In this document: one piece after another, positions 25,593 through 35,366 of the stretch
How positions within the stretch are numbered: the stretch's first letter is position 1
Layout: the number at the start of each line of letters is the position of its first letter
Assembly: GCF_013391475.1 (NCBI RefSeq)
Contig: NZ_JACBAZ010000004.1
Coordinates: forward strand, 434,001-498,000
Source: Oceaniferula marina
GTDB lineage: Bacteria; Verrucomicrobiota; Verrucomicrobiia; Verrucomicrobiales; Akkermansiaceae
Length of the DNA stretch: 64,000 bases
Reading direction: 5' to 3'
Notes under the pieces: model-generated
What the model was told of the DNA's origin: nothing
Seen by the model: only the letters and a program-made list of their open reading frames with translations
Database searches by the model: none
Program-made: the position numbers and the translations under genes

Positions 25593-27038
25593 CTATTTTT
25601 TTCCTTTGTCAAGGTTCCAGATCGGGTGCGGCGAATGCTCCTTGCGCATGATTTTGCGCATGGATTCTACGATCTCGGGGTGCTTGGCAGCGAGATTATC
25701 CTCCTCACCAATATCCTTGCGCAGGTCATAAAGCTCAATTGGAGCCTCCCACCCGCCTTTGCGGTATGCTTTCCAGTGCCCCTTGCGAACCGATTGCTGC
25801 TTACCTCCTTCATAAAATTCAAAATAAAGGTATTCCCGCTGTGTTTGTTGCTCCGGCTGACCACTCAAGGTGGGAAGAATCGAAATCCCATCCATATGTT
25901 CAGCAAGAGGCTTCCCTCCGGCATCCGCAAGTGTAGGCATCAGGTCCCACTGTGTCGTCGGCAGGTTCGACTCCGAACCCGCTTCAATCGTTCCGGGCCA
26001 ATATGCAATCATCGGCACCCGAATCCCCCCCTCGTAGAGAGAACGCTTTTTCTTTCTGAACGGGCCGTTGCCATCGAATGTTTTGGTCCGATGATAGTAG
26101 CTGTCTTCATCACCATTATCGGATGTCCAGATGAGGATCGTATGCTCAGCCAGACCCAGCTCTTCGAGCGCCCTGCGTATTCGCCCGACATTCCGGTCAT
26201 GAGCCGTCAGGAGGGCGCAATACACCTTTTCGCGCTGACTCAATTTCTCCATATCAGCGTAAGGTCCGAGTGATGGAACACGCATCCCGCCAGGAGGACC
26301 TCCATGAGGAACCGTGCTGGCAAAATAGATAAAAAACGGGCGATCTTTATTTTTGCCGATGAACTCGATAATCTTGTCGGTGTACAGGTCTTCAATAAAC
26401 ACCCCTTTGCCTTCGCCGACCACTCCCGATCCTTTATTTTTTAACAACGAAGTCCCCTGAAGCACTTCGGGAGTATTGGCAGCCAGAGGGATTTGTTTCC
26501 CATTCTCCCATATGGAGTCGGCATAAAAATCCCGGCAATCGATATGCCCTAGAAAGCCAAGCCAATAGTCCCAACCACAGGCAGTAATTTGCTCCGGAGT
26601 CATCGTGCCCCCGGCACTGATTTTTCCAAAAGCCGCCGTTGCGTAGCCTGCGGAGCGGGCCACATCCCCCAATAAGGGGTGCTTAGGTGGCCAAATATCC
26701 GCTGGCATGGATTTACGATTGGCCCTCCATACCGCATTCCCCGGATGACGCCCCGAAATCAATGAACAACGGGACGGCCCACAAACCGCATTCCCAGCAT
26801 AGGCATCGGTAAACAAGACGCCATCCGCCCGTAAACGGTCAAGCTCCGGCGTCCGGATGATCTTTTCACTGGCTGGATCCATCTTCATGAACGGCACTTT
26901 ACCAATACCCCAATCGTCCGTGTTGATATAAATCACATTTGGCTGCTTAGCAAACACGACCGACATGCCTGCAAACACATAAGCAAAAACCAACAAACAC
27001 TTTAAACCTCTGGACATCAAACACTTAGACTTTTTCAT
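25593..27038 (-). CDS. Secreted sulfatase (arylsulfatase family)
   Basis: 481 residues from the ATG at 27038 (six fewer than the GTG at 27056), which has AAAGG just upstream. Signal peptide around LLVFAYVFAGMSVVFA. The catalytic signature is CGPSRCSLISGR, so the Cys (C-x-P-S-R) is the residue oxidised to formylglycine. Metal and substrate residues appear in the N-terminal INTDDWG and in HDRNVGRI and WTSDNGDE. The family removes sulfate esters from sulfated glycans and is expanded in marine Verrucomicrobia. It requires a formylglycine-generating enzyme encoded elsewhere. The target sugar cannot be read; no other polysaccharide-degrading genes adjoin it. Confidence 0.92.
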   Translation of the reverse strand: MKKSKCLMSRGLKCLLVFAYVFAGMSVVFAKQPNVIYINTDDWGIGKVPFMKMDPASEKIIRTPELDRLRADGVLFTDAYAGNAVCGPSRCSLISGRHPGNAVWRANRKSMPADIWPPKHPLLGDVARSAGYATAAFGKISAGGTMTPEQITACGWDYWLGFLGHIDCRDFYADSIWENGKQIPLAANTPEVLQGTSLLKNKGSGVVGEGKGVFIEDLYTDKIIEFIGKNKDRPFFIYFASTVPHGGPPGGMRVPSLGPYADMEKLSQREKVYCALLTAHDRNVGRIRRALEELGLAEHTILIWTSDNGDEDSYYHRTKTFDGNGPFRKKKRSLYEGGIRVPMIAYWPGTIEAGSESNLPTTQWDLMPTLADAGGKPLAEHMDGISILPTLSGQPEQQTQREYLYFEFYEGGKQQSVRKGHWKAYRKGGWEAPIELYDLRKDIGEEDNLAAKHPEIVESMRKIMRKEHSPHPIWNLDKGKK

Positions 27039-27330
27039 CTTCCTTTTTTTACACACGAGTTACGCCATTACGGCAGAGACCACAGCTGCAATCCCGCCAT
27101 CACACTCCAGAACAATCAGAATACGTCACCCGAAAACATTTCTATCGGTCATGTAGAAGCTCACGGCTCCGACCGCCACTGACTCTGTCATCGACTGGAC
27201 CCAGGTTCCTCACACAAAAAATCGGGTTCAAGATTTCTCCACTTTCATGCGTGCCAAATGAGCTGTTCTTCGTTAGCCTGCCTCTGCGCCCCTCCACCGG
27301 ACCAACGCATTTTCTTCCACACTGCCACCC

Positions 27331-29070
27331 ATGACGAATCGCTATCAAATCATTCGCCTAATCACCAAAGATCAACTGGGTGGAGTGTATCTGGCAAAAG
27401 ACACAGAACTGGAGCGGGAAGTTGCATTCCGAAACTTCAGCCCGGGAAGTGGCGAGTTTGAAATCAAGGACTGGGAGCAGGCATTCACCCTCTACACCGA
27501 ACGCCTGAAAGCCCTGCAACACCCGAATGTGGTCCCCACCTTTGATGCCGCAGTCGACGATGGTGATGCGATCATCATCAACCGAGTCCTCGAAACTGAA
27601 ACGCTGGCCGAAGCCATCATTGAACATGGTAGGTTCAGCGTAGTCGAAACCGTCAACATGGCCATCGACCTACTCAGCGCCATGCAAGCCGCTCATGAGA
27701 TTGGCCTCTACCATGGAGCGATGCACACCGGGTCCATCAAGCGCATCCCCATTTCCCACGGTGGCCACCACTACCTGGTCGCCGATTTCGGACTCAAGTA
27801 CTTGTCCTCCCTTGTCAAAGCCGAGGAAACTCACCTTGAGGACCCGCTGTTGGTCGCTCCGGAATTAGCAAAACGTGGATTCGAGCCCGACGCTCCATCC
27901 GATATCTTTATGATCGGCCAGCTGTGCTATACGGTCCTTGCCGGTGGTCACCCCTTTGCCGAATATTCTGCCGAGCAATGCGCCAAAGCCTACCGGTCAA
28001 ATAAGATTCCGCCCCTGAAAAAATTTAATTCCAAAGTTCCGGCCGATCTCACCACCTGGCTCATGCAAATGATCCACGGCAACGTTGAAAAGCGATTCCA
28101 ATCAGCCGAAGAAGCACTCAACGCACTGAATGCCATTGAGATCGCCCAACCTAAAAAGGATACGGAAATCGCCCCGGAAATCGATTTGGACGACACGCCT
28201 CTCATCCTTCCGCATGAGCCCAACACCCATGTCGCCGCACCGGACACGGCAGAAGCGGCCATTACCCACACCATCAAAATCAGCACCCCAAAACCTGTGC
28301 GCAACAACAGGCTCCGCTGGTCTGTTGCCACCATCGCGATGCTGATCATTGCCGGGGGACTGATCTTCTGGCAGGACCCATTCCAATGGCGTTCAGGAAC
28401 GGAGAAAAACAACAAAGAAGCCCCCGAAGAGCCTGTGATGGCTCAAGAAAGCGAGAAGGAGGCAAACGCCAACACCCATCCCGAGCCCAAAAGCATCACC
28501 TTGATGAAGCGCTCCATGGTCAACTCCATTGCCAAGCGCAGAAAGCCCGTGGCGGTCCCGATCGAAACCCCTCGAACCGTCGACTGGGTCATCACCACCG
28601 GCTCCCCGGCCTCTCAAAAACGGCGCCAAAAAACCGGAGGACACTACCTGCAAAACATCATGGAAACAGGTGGCATCCAGGAATTTGATTTTCCCTACAA
28701 TCCCATCCGCTTTCTCGTTGGAGGTAAAAAAATCATTCCCCGTGCCGCCACCGATAAGCAACACCACGCCGATATCGGCCAAGGGTGGGTCACCATGTTG
28801 CGTACTCCACCAAATCATGAAGGAAATTTGCTTGTCCATTACTTCATCACCCAGTGGCATTGTGACTTGAACATCGAAATCAAAAATGCGGATCAAACCA
28901 CCACACTGAAAGTCCCGGCAACCACCCCGGGGGTGTTCCGTATTCCCATCAAAATCACCGGAGCCAAAGCCAACGAGTTTTACAGCATCAAAATCACCGC
29001 GGCCTCCAAGCACCCGAAAGAAGGACTCTGCCTCGGACTCAATGGCATCCAAGTTGAAAACCTGAAGTAG
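27331..29070 (+). CDS. Membrane-anchored protein-kinase-fold protein, predicted pseudokinase
   Basis: 579 residues. Residues 1-270 have the Hanks kinase fold (YQIIRL, GVYLAKDTELEREVAF, QHPNVVPTFDA, VADFGLKYL, APELAKRG, SDIFMIGQLCYTVLAGGHPF). Catalytic residues are lost: the glycine loop reads ITKDQLGG, the beta-3 lysine is Arg34, the HRD triad is HGA at 128-130, and the catalytic-loop Asn is Ser. DFG (152-154) and APE (176-178) remain. A transmembrane helix at 331-347 (SVATIAMLIIAGGLIFW) leads to an extracytoplasmic domain of about 230 residues rich in basic residues then beta-strands. Most likely a scaffold or receptor rather than an active kinase. It ends 14 bases before the SNF2 helicase gene, implying co-transcription. 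Confidence 0.8.
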   Translation: MTNRYQIIRLITKDQLGGVYLAKDTELEREVAFRNFSPGSGEFEIKDWEQAFTLYTERLKALQHPNVVPTFDAAVDDGDAIIINRVLETETLAEAIIEHGRFSVVETVNMAIDLLSAMQAAHEIGLYHGAMHTGSIKRIPISHGGHHYLVADFGLKYLSSLVKAEETHLEDPLLVAPELAKRGFEPDAPSDIFMIGQLCYTVLAGGHPFAEYSAEQCAKAYRSNKIPPLKKFNSKVPADLTTWLMQMIHGNVEKRFQSAEEALNALNAIEIAQPKKDTEIAPEIDLDDTPLILPHEPNTHVAAPDTAEAAITHTIKISTPKPVRNNRLRWSVATIAMLIIAGGLIFWQDPFQWRSGTEKNNKEAPEEPVMAQESEKEANANTHPEPKSITLMKRSMVNSIAKRRKPVAVPIETPRTVDWVITTGSPASQKRRQKTGGHYLQNIMETGGIQEFDFPYNPIRFLVGGKKIIPRAATDKQHHADIGQGWVTMLRTPPNHEGNLLVHYFITQWHCDLNIEIKNADQTTTLKVPATTPGVFRIPIKITGAKANEFYSIKITAASKHPKEGLCLGLNGIQVENLK

Positions 29071-29084
29071 AAGAGCACCCATCC

Positions 29085-31769
29085 ATGAGCCAGCCCCCTG
29101 ACATGGACGATCTGCGCCCGTTTTTGAGCGAAAGAACTTGGGAGCCCTTGTTCTCTGACGCCGTTCTCAAATCAGGCCACAAAACGGCACGAGCCAAACG
29201 CGTCATCCACGTTCATGGCACACCGCTTGAAACCGGAGATATCGAAATCACCAGCCAAGTCGTCGATGCCCACGGGGAAATCCAGACCCCGGAAATCATC
29301 ATCTGGCAAGAGAGCCAAAAGTTCCACTTCGAAACATCCTGCTCCTGCCCGGTAGCCAACTGTTGCGAACATGCTGCGGCCCTCTTTGAGCATCTCACCC
29401 GTCCCGGCCGATTGGATAAGGCCTTTGGCCGTGACCAGCCAGGTGCAAGCCAAGGGAAAAACGCTCAAAACCCGCTCGACTCCGCACCTCTTCCTAGCCC
29501 GACCGAGAACACCCAGCCCGCCAAAGCACGTGTCCGTTTCCATCTGGACATCCGAAAGCGACCGGACGATCCACGCGTCAGTTGGCTTCCGGAACTCTAC
29601 GCCACGGCCCACGCCATCTACGGCCAGCAAAGTTTCAGCCTCCAACCAAACGGCAACATCGACCCGTCACGGAGCCGGGCAGCGGAAATGGAAGCTCTCA
29701 ACACACTGTACGCCCTCGGACTCTTACCCGGAGCCGAGCAAGCCCCGCCGTCACTGCGCAAACTCCCCAAAATCAAGGAAATCCTCTGGGCTCCCAACAC
29801 CAGCGAATGGAATCCGGGCATCTATTGGCAACGGTTCAGACACGAAGCGATCCCAGCATTGGAAAAACGTGGCTGGACCATCAGCATCGCCGAACGAGCC
29901 GGCCACCAACCGTTGATTTTCAACGCCTCCACCTGGAAAACCGAAATCGTCGAAGAAGGCCGCGGCTGGTTCAACCTCTCCGCCGGTTTTGAAATCGACG
30001 GCCAACACTTCGACCTCCAGCCTATTCTGGCGACCTTGGTGGAATACGACTTCCTTGAACTCACAAAAAACACCCCGGAAAAAGAACATTTCCTGATCTT
30101 TCTTCCCGATGGCGAACATGCCGGGCGCGGACTGAGCCTGCCAGTCGGCCGCTTTCGACGCATCCTGACCCAACTCGGGGAGCTGGTTCATTTTCAGTTC
30201 ACGGGCAAAAAAATCCAACTGCACAAAGTGGAAGCCGCCGTTGTCTGCGAGATGTTGACTCAAGAGGACACATCATTACAGATTCCGCAGGCGATTGAGC
30301 AGCTCATGCCCAGATCGTCGGGAGTGCCTCACGAAGCGGTGGATGTCCCGTCAGGATTGAAAGCCACCTTGCGCCCCTACCAGCTCGAAGGGTACCAGTG
30401 GATGCAGTTCCTCGCTAAAAACAACCTACACGGCATCCTCGCCGACGACATGGGACTGGGGAAAACCATGCAATCACTCACCCACATCCTCGCCGAAAAA
30501 GAAAAGGGACAGCCACTCCCCAATCTGATTATCGCACCCACCAGTGTGGTAGAAAACTGGCAACGTGAAGCCGCCAAATTCACCCCGGATCTCAAGGTGC
30601 TCATCCTCCAAGGGCACAACCGCCACCGCCGGTTTAAGTCATTGCCACACTGCGACATCGCCATGACGTCCTACGCACTGCTGCACCGGGATCTGGAACA
30701 CTTCAGCCATCAGGATTTCCACCTTCTGATTCTAGACGAAGCCCAACACATCAAAAACCCGGACGCCCAGGTATCACGAGCCGTGCGCCAAATCCAGTCG
30801 CACCACAGAATTTGCCTTTCAGGAACCCCCATCGAAAACCACCTCGGCGAACTCTGGAGCCAATTCGACTTCCTCATGCCCGGGCTATTGGGAACCGCAG
30901 AAAGCTTCCGCGAAACCTTCCGCACCCCGATCGAAAAAAATCAGAACCAGGCCCGCGCAGATGCCCTGGCACAAAAAGTCGGCCCTCTCATTCTCCGCCG
31001 GACCAAAAACCAGGTCGCCAAAGAACTGCCACCAAAGACCATCATCCCCCACACCATCAAGCTCGGCACCGACGAAAAAGACCTCTACGAAACCGTCCGC
31101 TCCACCATGGATAAACACGTCCGCAAGGCCCTTGCCATGCGGGGCCAGGAGGCCCAGATGGTCTTTCTCGACGCCCTGCTCAAATTGCGCCAGATCTGTT
31201 GTCACCCCGGCCTCGTCGATTCCTCACTCACCCAAAAAAACGAGACGCCATCAACTTCCTCAAAATTCCAGTACCTCATCGATCTTCTCAGCACCTTGAA
31301 GCAGGAAAAGCGAAGTGTCCTGCTCTTCTCCCAGTTTACTTCCATGCTCGATCTCATCGAAGCCCACTTGATCGAACAAGGGTCAAGCTATCTCAAGCTC
31401 ACCGGTGCGAGTAAAAACCGTCACGAACTGGTCGATATCTTCCAGCAGGGAAATACCGATGTCTTCCTGATCTCACTCAAAGCCGGAGGAACCGGCCTGA
31501 CCCTCACCGCTGCCGACACCGTCATCCACTACGACCCGTGGTGGAACCCGGCTGCCGAAAACCAGGCGACCGACCGAGCCTACCGCATCGGTCAAGACAA
31601 GCCCGTTTTTGTGCACAAACTGATCTGCAAAGGCACCGTCGAGGAGCGGATCCAGACAATGCAGGACAAAAAAAATACGGTCGCCGACTCCATCCTGACA
31701 TCCTCGCTCAATCAGCTCAAACTCGACGACGACATCCTGGCCAGCCTGCTCTCCCCGATCGATGCATGA
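29085..31769 (+). CDS. SNF2/RapA-type helicase with N-terminal SWIM zinc finger
   Basis: 894 residues. A SWIM finger (CSCPVANCCEHAAAL, residues about 85-100) is followed by a variable region, then a SNF2 ATPase: Walker A LADDMGLGKTMQSL near 455, the DEAQ box LILDEAQHIKNPDAQ near 550, GTPIENHLGELWSQFDFL, and the C-terminal helicase lobe with GGTGLTLTAADTVIHYDPWW and QATDRAYRIGQ. This is a double-stranded DNA translocase, as in bacterial SNF2 proteins that remodel nucleoprotein complexes or stalled RNA polymerase. SWIM-SNF2 pairs are widespread and of unclear role. Its close coupling to a pseudokinase gene is notable. Cytoplasmic. Confidence 0.9.
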   Translation: MSQPPDMDDLRPFLSERTWEPLFSDAVLKSGHKTARAKRVIHVHGTPLETGDIEITSQVVDAHGEIQTPEIIIWQESQKFHFETSCSCPVANCCEHAAALFEHLTRPGRLDKAFGRDQPGASQGKNAQNPLDSAPLPSPTENTQPAKARVRFHLDIRKRPDDPRVSWLPELYATAHAIYGQQSFSLQPNGNIDPSRSRAAEMEALNTLYALGLLPGAEQAPPSLRKLPKIKEILWAPNTSEWNPGIYWQRFRHEAIPALEKRGWTISIAERAGHQPLIFNASTWKTEIVEEGRGWFNLSAGFEIDGQHFDLQPILATLVEYDFLELTKNTPEKEHFLIFLPDGEHAGRGLSLPVGRFRRILTQLGELVHFQFTGKKIQLHKVEAAVVCEMLTQEDTSLQIPQAIEQLMPRSSGVPHEAVDVPSGLKATLRPYQLEGYQWMQFLAKNNLHGILADDMGLGKTMQSLTHILAEKEKGQPLPNLIIAPTSVVENWQREAAKFTPDLKVLILQGHNRHRRFKSLPHCDIAMTSYALLHRDLEHFSHQDFHLLILDEAQHIKNPDAQVSRAVRQIQSHHRICLSGTPIENHLGELWSQFDFLMPGLLGTAESFRETFRTPIEKNQNQARADALAQKVGPLILRRTKNQVAKELPPKTIIPHTIKLGTDEKDLYETVRSTMDKHVRKALAMRGQEAQMVFLDALLKLRQICCHPGLVDSSLTQKNETPSTSSKFQYLIDLLSTLKQEKRSVLLFSQFTSMLDLIEAHLIEQGSSYLKLTGASKNRHELVDIFQQGNTDVFLISLKAGGTGLTLTAADTVIHYDPWWNPAAENQATDRAYRIGQDKPVFVHKLICKGTVEERIQTMQDKKNTVADSILTSSLNQLKLDDDILASLLSPIDA

Positions 31770-31817
31770 CAAAGATTGCCCTAGGCAAGGGAACCCAATC
31801 TTCCTATTTCCCCTGTC

Positions 31818-32183
31818 ATGTTCAACACGGCCACCGGAAGACTCCGCATCATCAGCCTGGTTGAGGCGCTCTCCTACCTCATCCTTCTTTTTATTGCGAT
31901 GCCCATGAAATACTTGTGGGAGGAACCACTGGCGGTCCGCATCGTCGGCTCGCTCCACGGCTTTCTTTTCTGCGTCTTTTGCGTCGCCCTGCTCGATGCC
32001 ATGCTCACCCAGAAATGGAACATCAAACCTCCCGCTCTGATCTTTCTCGCCTCCTTGATCCCCTTCGCGCCATTATGGGTTGAACGCTGGCTGAAAACCC
32101 AGCAAGCCGAACAGCCATCATGGCTGGAAACCCTGTGGCACAAGGTCAAACCACCACAAGAAACACAAGGAAAGGAAAGCTGA
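31818..32183 (+). CDS. DUF3817 integral membrane protein
   Basis: 121 residues. The family hallmark is at the N-terminus (TGRLRIISLVEALSYLILLF), followed by MPMKYLWEEP, RIVGSLHGFLFCVFCVALL and PFAPLWVERWL. Three hydrophobic segments (about 12-30, 43-63 and 74-93) make it an inner-membrane protein. No biochemical function has been assigned to the family that I can name. It starts 48 bases after the helicase gene and could belong to the same transcript. Confidence 0.85.
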   Translation: MFNTATGRLRIISLVEALSYLILLFIAMPMKYLWEEPLAVRIVGSLHGFLFCVFCVALLDAMLTQKWNIKPPALIFLASLIPFAPLWVERWLKTQQAEQPSWLETLWHKVKPPQETQGKES

Positions 32184-32244
32184 TCCTTGGCAGGGTTGAT
32201 TCGCATCAATCAGCCAGCGCCACCCTCAGTAGGAGGCTTCCAGC

Positions 32245-32898
32245 CTAATCCACATCAAGCTGGCTCTCAAGCAACCGGAACTTTCGGTGGTAATAGCCAC
32301 CATTGTGCTGCTTGCAACAAGCATAGCAACCGGCCCAGCGTTTCAACCTCCGAACCCGGTCGAAACCCTCACCACAGGCCGGGCACTCGTAGCGCCATTT
32401 TCGTGCCATCGTCCTTCCCGGCAAAGGCAGACTGTGCGTCGCCCGCTCCCCCGGAATCCCTAACTGCGCACAAGCAAGCTGCCACTCCACTCCGTGAGCG
32501 CTGATCCGCTTGCGACCGGCACGGGCATAAGCCACGAGGTGTGCCAATTCATGCAACAAGGTTCGCTGCACCTCATCCGGAGCAAGCTGCTCAAGCTTCG
32601 GGTTGAGTTCAATCCGGGCATCCGGCCAAAATGCACGCCCCGCCGTCGTCCGCATACGAGAGTTCCATTGAACTTCAACCACGGCAGCCACGCCATCCAA
32701 GCCCAAACACAGCAGTGATTCCGCACACTGCGCGGTCAAGCCCCGGTCAAATCCGGACTTCAAAACCTGTGGCTCGATCGAAGAAAAGGTCTCGCACACA
32801 TCGGCCCCGGATGTGAACCCTTCACCGGAGGCCTCATCGGCTTCCCGTTTCTGGCCATCCGTAAAACCAAACTCCAATTGCTGCACAAGCGGAAGCAT
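32245..32898 (-). CDS. SprT-like zinc metalloprotease-fold protein
   Basis: 217 residues from the ATG at 32898 (MLPLVQQLEFGF); the frame opens at 32922. The active site is LLHELAHLVAYARAG, an HExxH with Leu, followed by HGVEW as the third ligand. Near the C-terminus are CPACGEGF and the cysteine pattern GCYACC, a zinc ribbon like the one in SprT and human Spartan. Known relatives degrade DNA-protein crosslinks or are of unknown role in bacteria. No signal peptide; cytoplasmic. Convergent with DUF3817 and followed by mpl on the same strand. Confidence 0.82.
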   Translation of the reverse strand: MLPLVQQLEFGFTDGQKREADEASGEGFTSGADVCETFSSIEPQVLKSGFDRGLTAQCAESLLCLGLDGVAAVVEVQWNSRMRTTAGRAFWPDARIELNPKLEQLAPDEVQRTLLHELAHLVAYARAGRKRISAHGVEWQLACAQLGIPGERATHSLPLPGRTMARKWRYECPACGEGFDRVRRLKRWAGCYACCKQHNGGYYHRKFRLLESQLDVD

Positions 32899-32936
32899 GA
32901 CACATCGCCGCGAGCCAGACAACTCTCAAGCCCCGC

Positions 32937-34319
32937 CTATTTCAGTGCAAGCCTATCGAGCAACTTCTGGTGAATCCCACCAAAGCCACCATTGCTAAGC
33001 ACCGCCACGGTATCGCCGGGTTTGGATTTTTCCCCAACAAGATCGACGATCTGCTCCACGTCCTCACAGTGCCAGGCTGAGGTTCCCCGACTCGTCACAT
33101 CCGAGATCAAGCGCTCCGGATCCAGACGGTCTGACTCCGCCACCTTGTCCGCATCAGGCACCATCGGCACCACCGCAAGATCAGCTTTGGCAAGGGCCTC
33201 CGCCAACTCCGTTTGAAACACATTGCGGCGGGTCGTATTCGATCGAGGCTCGAATAATACCCACAAGCGAGAACCGGGGTATTGCTGCCGCAAACTGTCA
33301 ACTGCCAGGCCGATCGCCGTCGGGTGGTGGGCAAAATCATCGATCACCTTGACACCTCCGACCTCCCCACGGACTTCCTGCCGCCGGGCAATACCTTCAA
33401 AACTTAATAGGCCACTCCGAATCTGATCAGGCGTGAAGCCGGAAAAGCGCGCGGCACACACCGCCATAGCCGCATTGCGAACATTGAACTCACCCGCCAT
33501 CGGAATGGTATACACCTCACCGTCCAAAGAAAAAGCCGTCCCATCAGATCGGTAATCCACCGCTGAGATCCTGAGATCACAATGCTCACCCATGCCAACC
33601 GTTTGGATGGGTGCAGGAGCTCCTGCAGCCACCTCCATGCTGTTTGCGCAGTCGCCATTGACAAAAGCCACCCCATTACGAGGAACAATATTGAGCAAGC
33701 GCTTGAACGTCAGCTTAATCTCGTCCAAGGAATCGTAAATATCCGCATGATCAAATTCGATGTTATTGATGATCACAACCTCGGGGAGGTAGTGCAAAAA
33801 TTTCGACCGCTTGTCAAAGAAGGCCGTATCATACTCGTCCCCTTCTAACACAACAAAATCGGAATCGGTAAAAGAGGCTCCCTTGCCAAGGTTCCGTGGA
33901 ATCCCTCCGATCATATGGCTAGGGTCCTCGCCGGCCGACTTCAACAACCAGGCAAGCATGGAGCTCGTTGTTGTTTTCCCATGGGTGCCACTCACCACCA
34001 GATTCCGGTGCCCACGCAGAAAGTGCTCTTTCAGGACCTCGGGCAAAGAAACATAAAGCAACTTCCGATCAAGTGCGGCTTCTGCCTCCGGGTTGCCCCG
34101 GCTGACGGCATTCCCAATCACGATGACTTCCGCGGCCTCGGGAATATTCTCCGCTTTGTATCCTGAAAAAATTTGAATCCCCTGTTGCTCGAGAAAAGTC
34201 GACATCGGAGGATACACGTTCTGGTCCGAACCCGTCACCGTAAAGCCTTTGGCGTGCATCGCCGCCGCTACCGAGCCCATGGCCGTCCCACAAATACCAA
34301 TAAAATGAATATGCTGCAT
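32937..34319 (-). CDS. mpl: UDP-N-acetylmuramate:L-alanyl-gamma-D-glutamyl-meso-diaminopimelate ligase
   Basis: 460 residues from the ATG at 34319 (MQHIHFIGICGTAMGSVAAA), the usual Mpl N-terminus; GTAMG replaces the GxGMSG of MurC, which separates the two. The ATP loop is VSGTHGKTTTSSMLAWLL, with GDEYDTAFFDKRSKF and NNIEFDHADIYDSL (metal and substrate loop) following. Mpl attaches recycled L-Ala-gamma-D-Glu-mesoDAP tripeptide to UDP-MurNAc, so its presence implies meso-diaminopimelate peptidoglycan and cell-wall recycling. It starts 33 bases after the HAD phosphatase gene. MurC proper is in the fusion at 39.6 kb. Confidence 0.93.
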   Translation of the reverse strand: MQHIHFIGICGTAMGSVAAAMHAKGFTVTGSDQNVYPPMSTFLEQQGIQIFSGYKAENIPEAAEVIVIGNAVSRGNPEAEAALDRKLLYVSLPEVLKEHFLRGHRNLVVSGTHGKTTTSSMLAWLLKSAGEDPSHMIGGIPRNLGKGASFTDSDFVVLEGDEYDTAFFDKRSKFLHYLPEVVIINNIEFDHADIYDSLDEIKLTFKRLLNIVPRNGVAFVNGDCANSMEVAAGAPAPIQTVGMGEHCDLRISAVDYRSDGTAFSLDGEVYTIPMAGEFNVRNAAMAVCAARFSGFTPDQIRSGLLSFEGIARRQEVRGEVGGVKVIDDFAHHPTAIGLAVDSLRQQYPGSRLWVLFEPRSNTTRRNVFQTELAEALAKADLAVVPMVPDADKVAESDRLDPERLISDVTSRGTSAWHCEDVEQIVDLVGEKSKPGDTVAVLSNGGFGGIHQKLLDRLALK

Positions 34320-34352
34320 AACAATTAACAAAAAATAGAGGATGAAAACCGG

Positions 34353-35234
34353 TTAGAACTGCGGTGCAGCCACTGTCCCTCCCTGGATTTCATCTGTCCG
34401 CTGACGTAAAATGCGGTCCGCCACCTCACTCACCATCTCCTCCATCAAGAGTCTGAGATGACTCCCCGCACGGTAATCCGCTGGCGCGATGTGTTTCACC
34501 CGATTGGCCTTGGCACAAAGTTGGTAACACTTACGAAAGCTGCGGCGGCTGGGGTCGTCCGGGTTATACACCGCAATGGCATTCCCCCCGGCTTTGCGCA
34601 TCACGGTAAAACAAGGGACATCCGTAGGTCCGTCCCCGACATAGATCATATTCTCGAAGGGCACCGGCCTCAACTCCGGCGACAAATGATCATTCACATC
34701 TTCGGACAGATCCAACAAGCCTTTGTTGATCCGGAACAAAAACTGCGTCTTGGTCGTATGGGAGATCGTCCTTTTGGAATACCGGATCCGTCCTTGCGTA
34801 TCCTCACCGAACTCACATCCATAAATAGCTTCAAACTTATCCCGGATACTGCTGCCTTCCAACAACGCCTTCAACCCGGACGAAACGATGTAATACTCAA
34901 TGCTGATATCCTGAGCCAAATGAGCCGAGGTCAGGCAGGACTCACGCAACTCGTCAAAGACGGTTTCGACACCGGGAAAAAACGTCAGGTTGGCCCCGAG
35001 CTTCTGAAGTTGTTCATTGTTCACCTGGTCCATTTCCAGGTAATCCAACAAACACTGCATGTAGGCCAACTCACCATCCCACTCCTGCTCGGTTACGAGA
35101 GCATTGCACTTTTTCCAAAACGATTCCGGGTTGATTCCAAACTCAGGGAACACCACATCATCCTGCATGTAGCTGGGACTCAAGGTTTGATCGTAATCAA
35201 AAACAAGGGCAATGGTATTTTGAGCAATGGCCAT
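34353..35234 (-). CDS. HAD-superfamily phosphatase
   Basis: 293 residues. Motif I is VFDYDQTLSP (nucleophile Asp and the acid Asp two residues later), motif II is SSGL, and the acidic motif is YVGDGPTDVPCF. The cap is a helical insertion between motifs I and II (residues about 25-110). HAD phosphatases act on small phosphorylated metabolites; the substrate is unknown. It starts with ATG at 35234 and precedes mpl by 33 bases, so a role in murein precursor or nucleotide-sugar metabolism is possible but unproven. Confidence 0.85.
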   Translation of the reverse strand: MAIAQNTIALVFDYDQTLSPSYMQDDVVFPEFGINPESFWKKCNALVTEQEWDGELAYMQCLLDYLEMDQVNNEQLQKLGANLTFFPGVETVFDELRESCLTSAHLAQDISIEYYIVSSGLKALLEGSSIRDKFEAIYGCEFGEDTQGRIRYSKRTISHTTKTQFLFRINKGLLDLSEDVNDHLSPELRPVPFENMIYVGDGPTDVPCFTVMRKAGGNAIAVYNPDDPSRRSFRKCYQLCAKANRVKHIAPADYRAGSHLRLLMEEMVSEVADRILRQRTDEIQGGTVAAPQF

Positions 35235-35303
35235 GGGTTATTCTGAGCGAGGGAAAAACTCACCCGCGCCATACAACCAAGCCTCTGCAAGATCCGCAAG
35301 CGC

Positions 35304-35341
35304 GAAAAAAAGCACCCTTCCCTGAACGGAAAGGATGCTTG
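35304..35341 (-). terminator. Intrinsic terminator of the cyclophilin gene
   Basis: On the minus strand, AAGCATCCTTTCC pairs with GGGAAGGGTGCTT around a 5-base loop (35310-35340), then a T-run of seven. It follows the cyclophilin gene 25 bases past the stop. Confidence 0.85.
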
Positions 35342-35366
35342 GAAAACAATTCAATCGGCGGGAATC

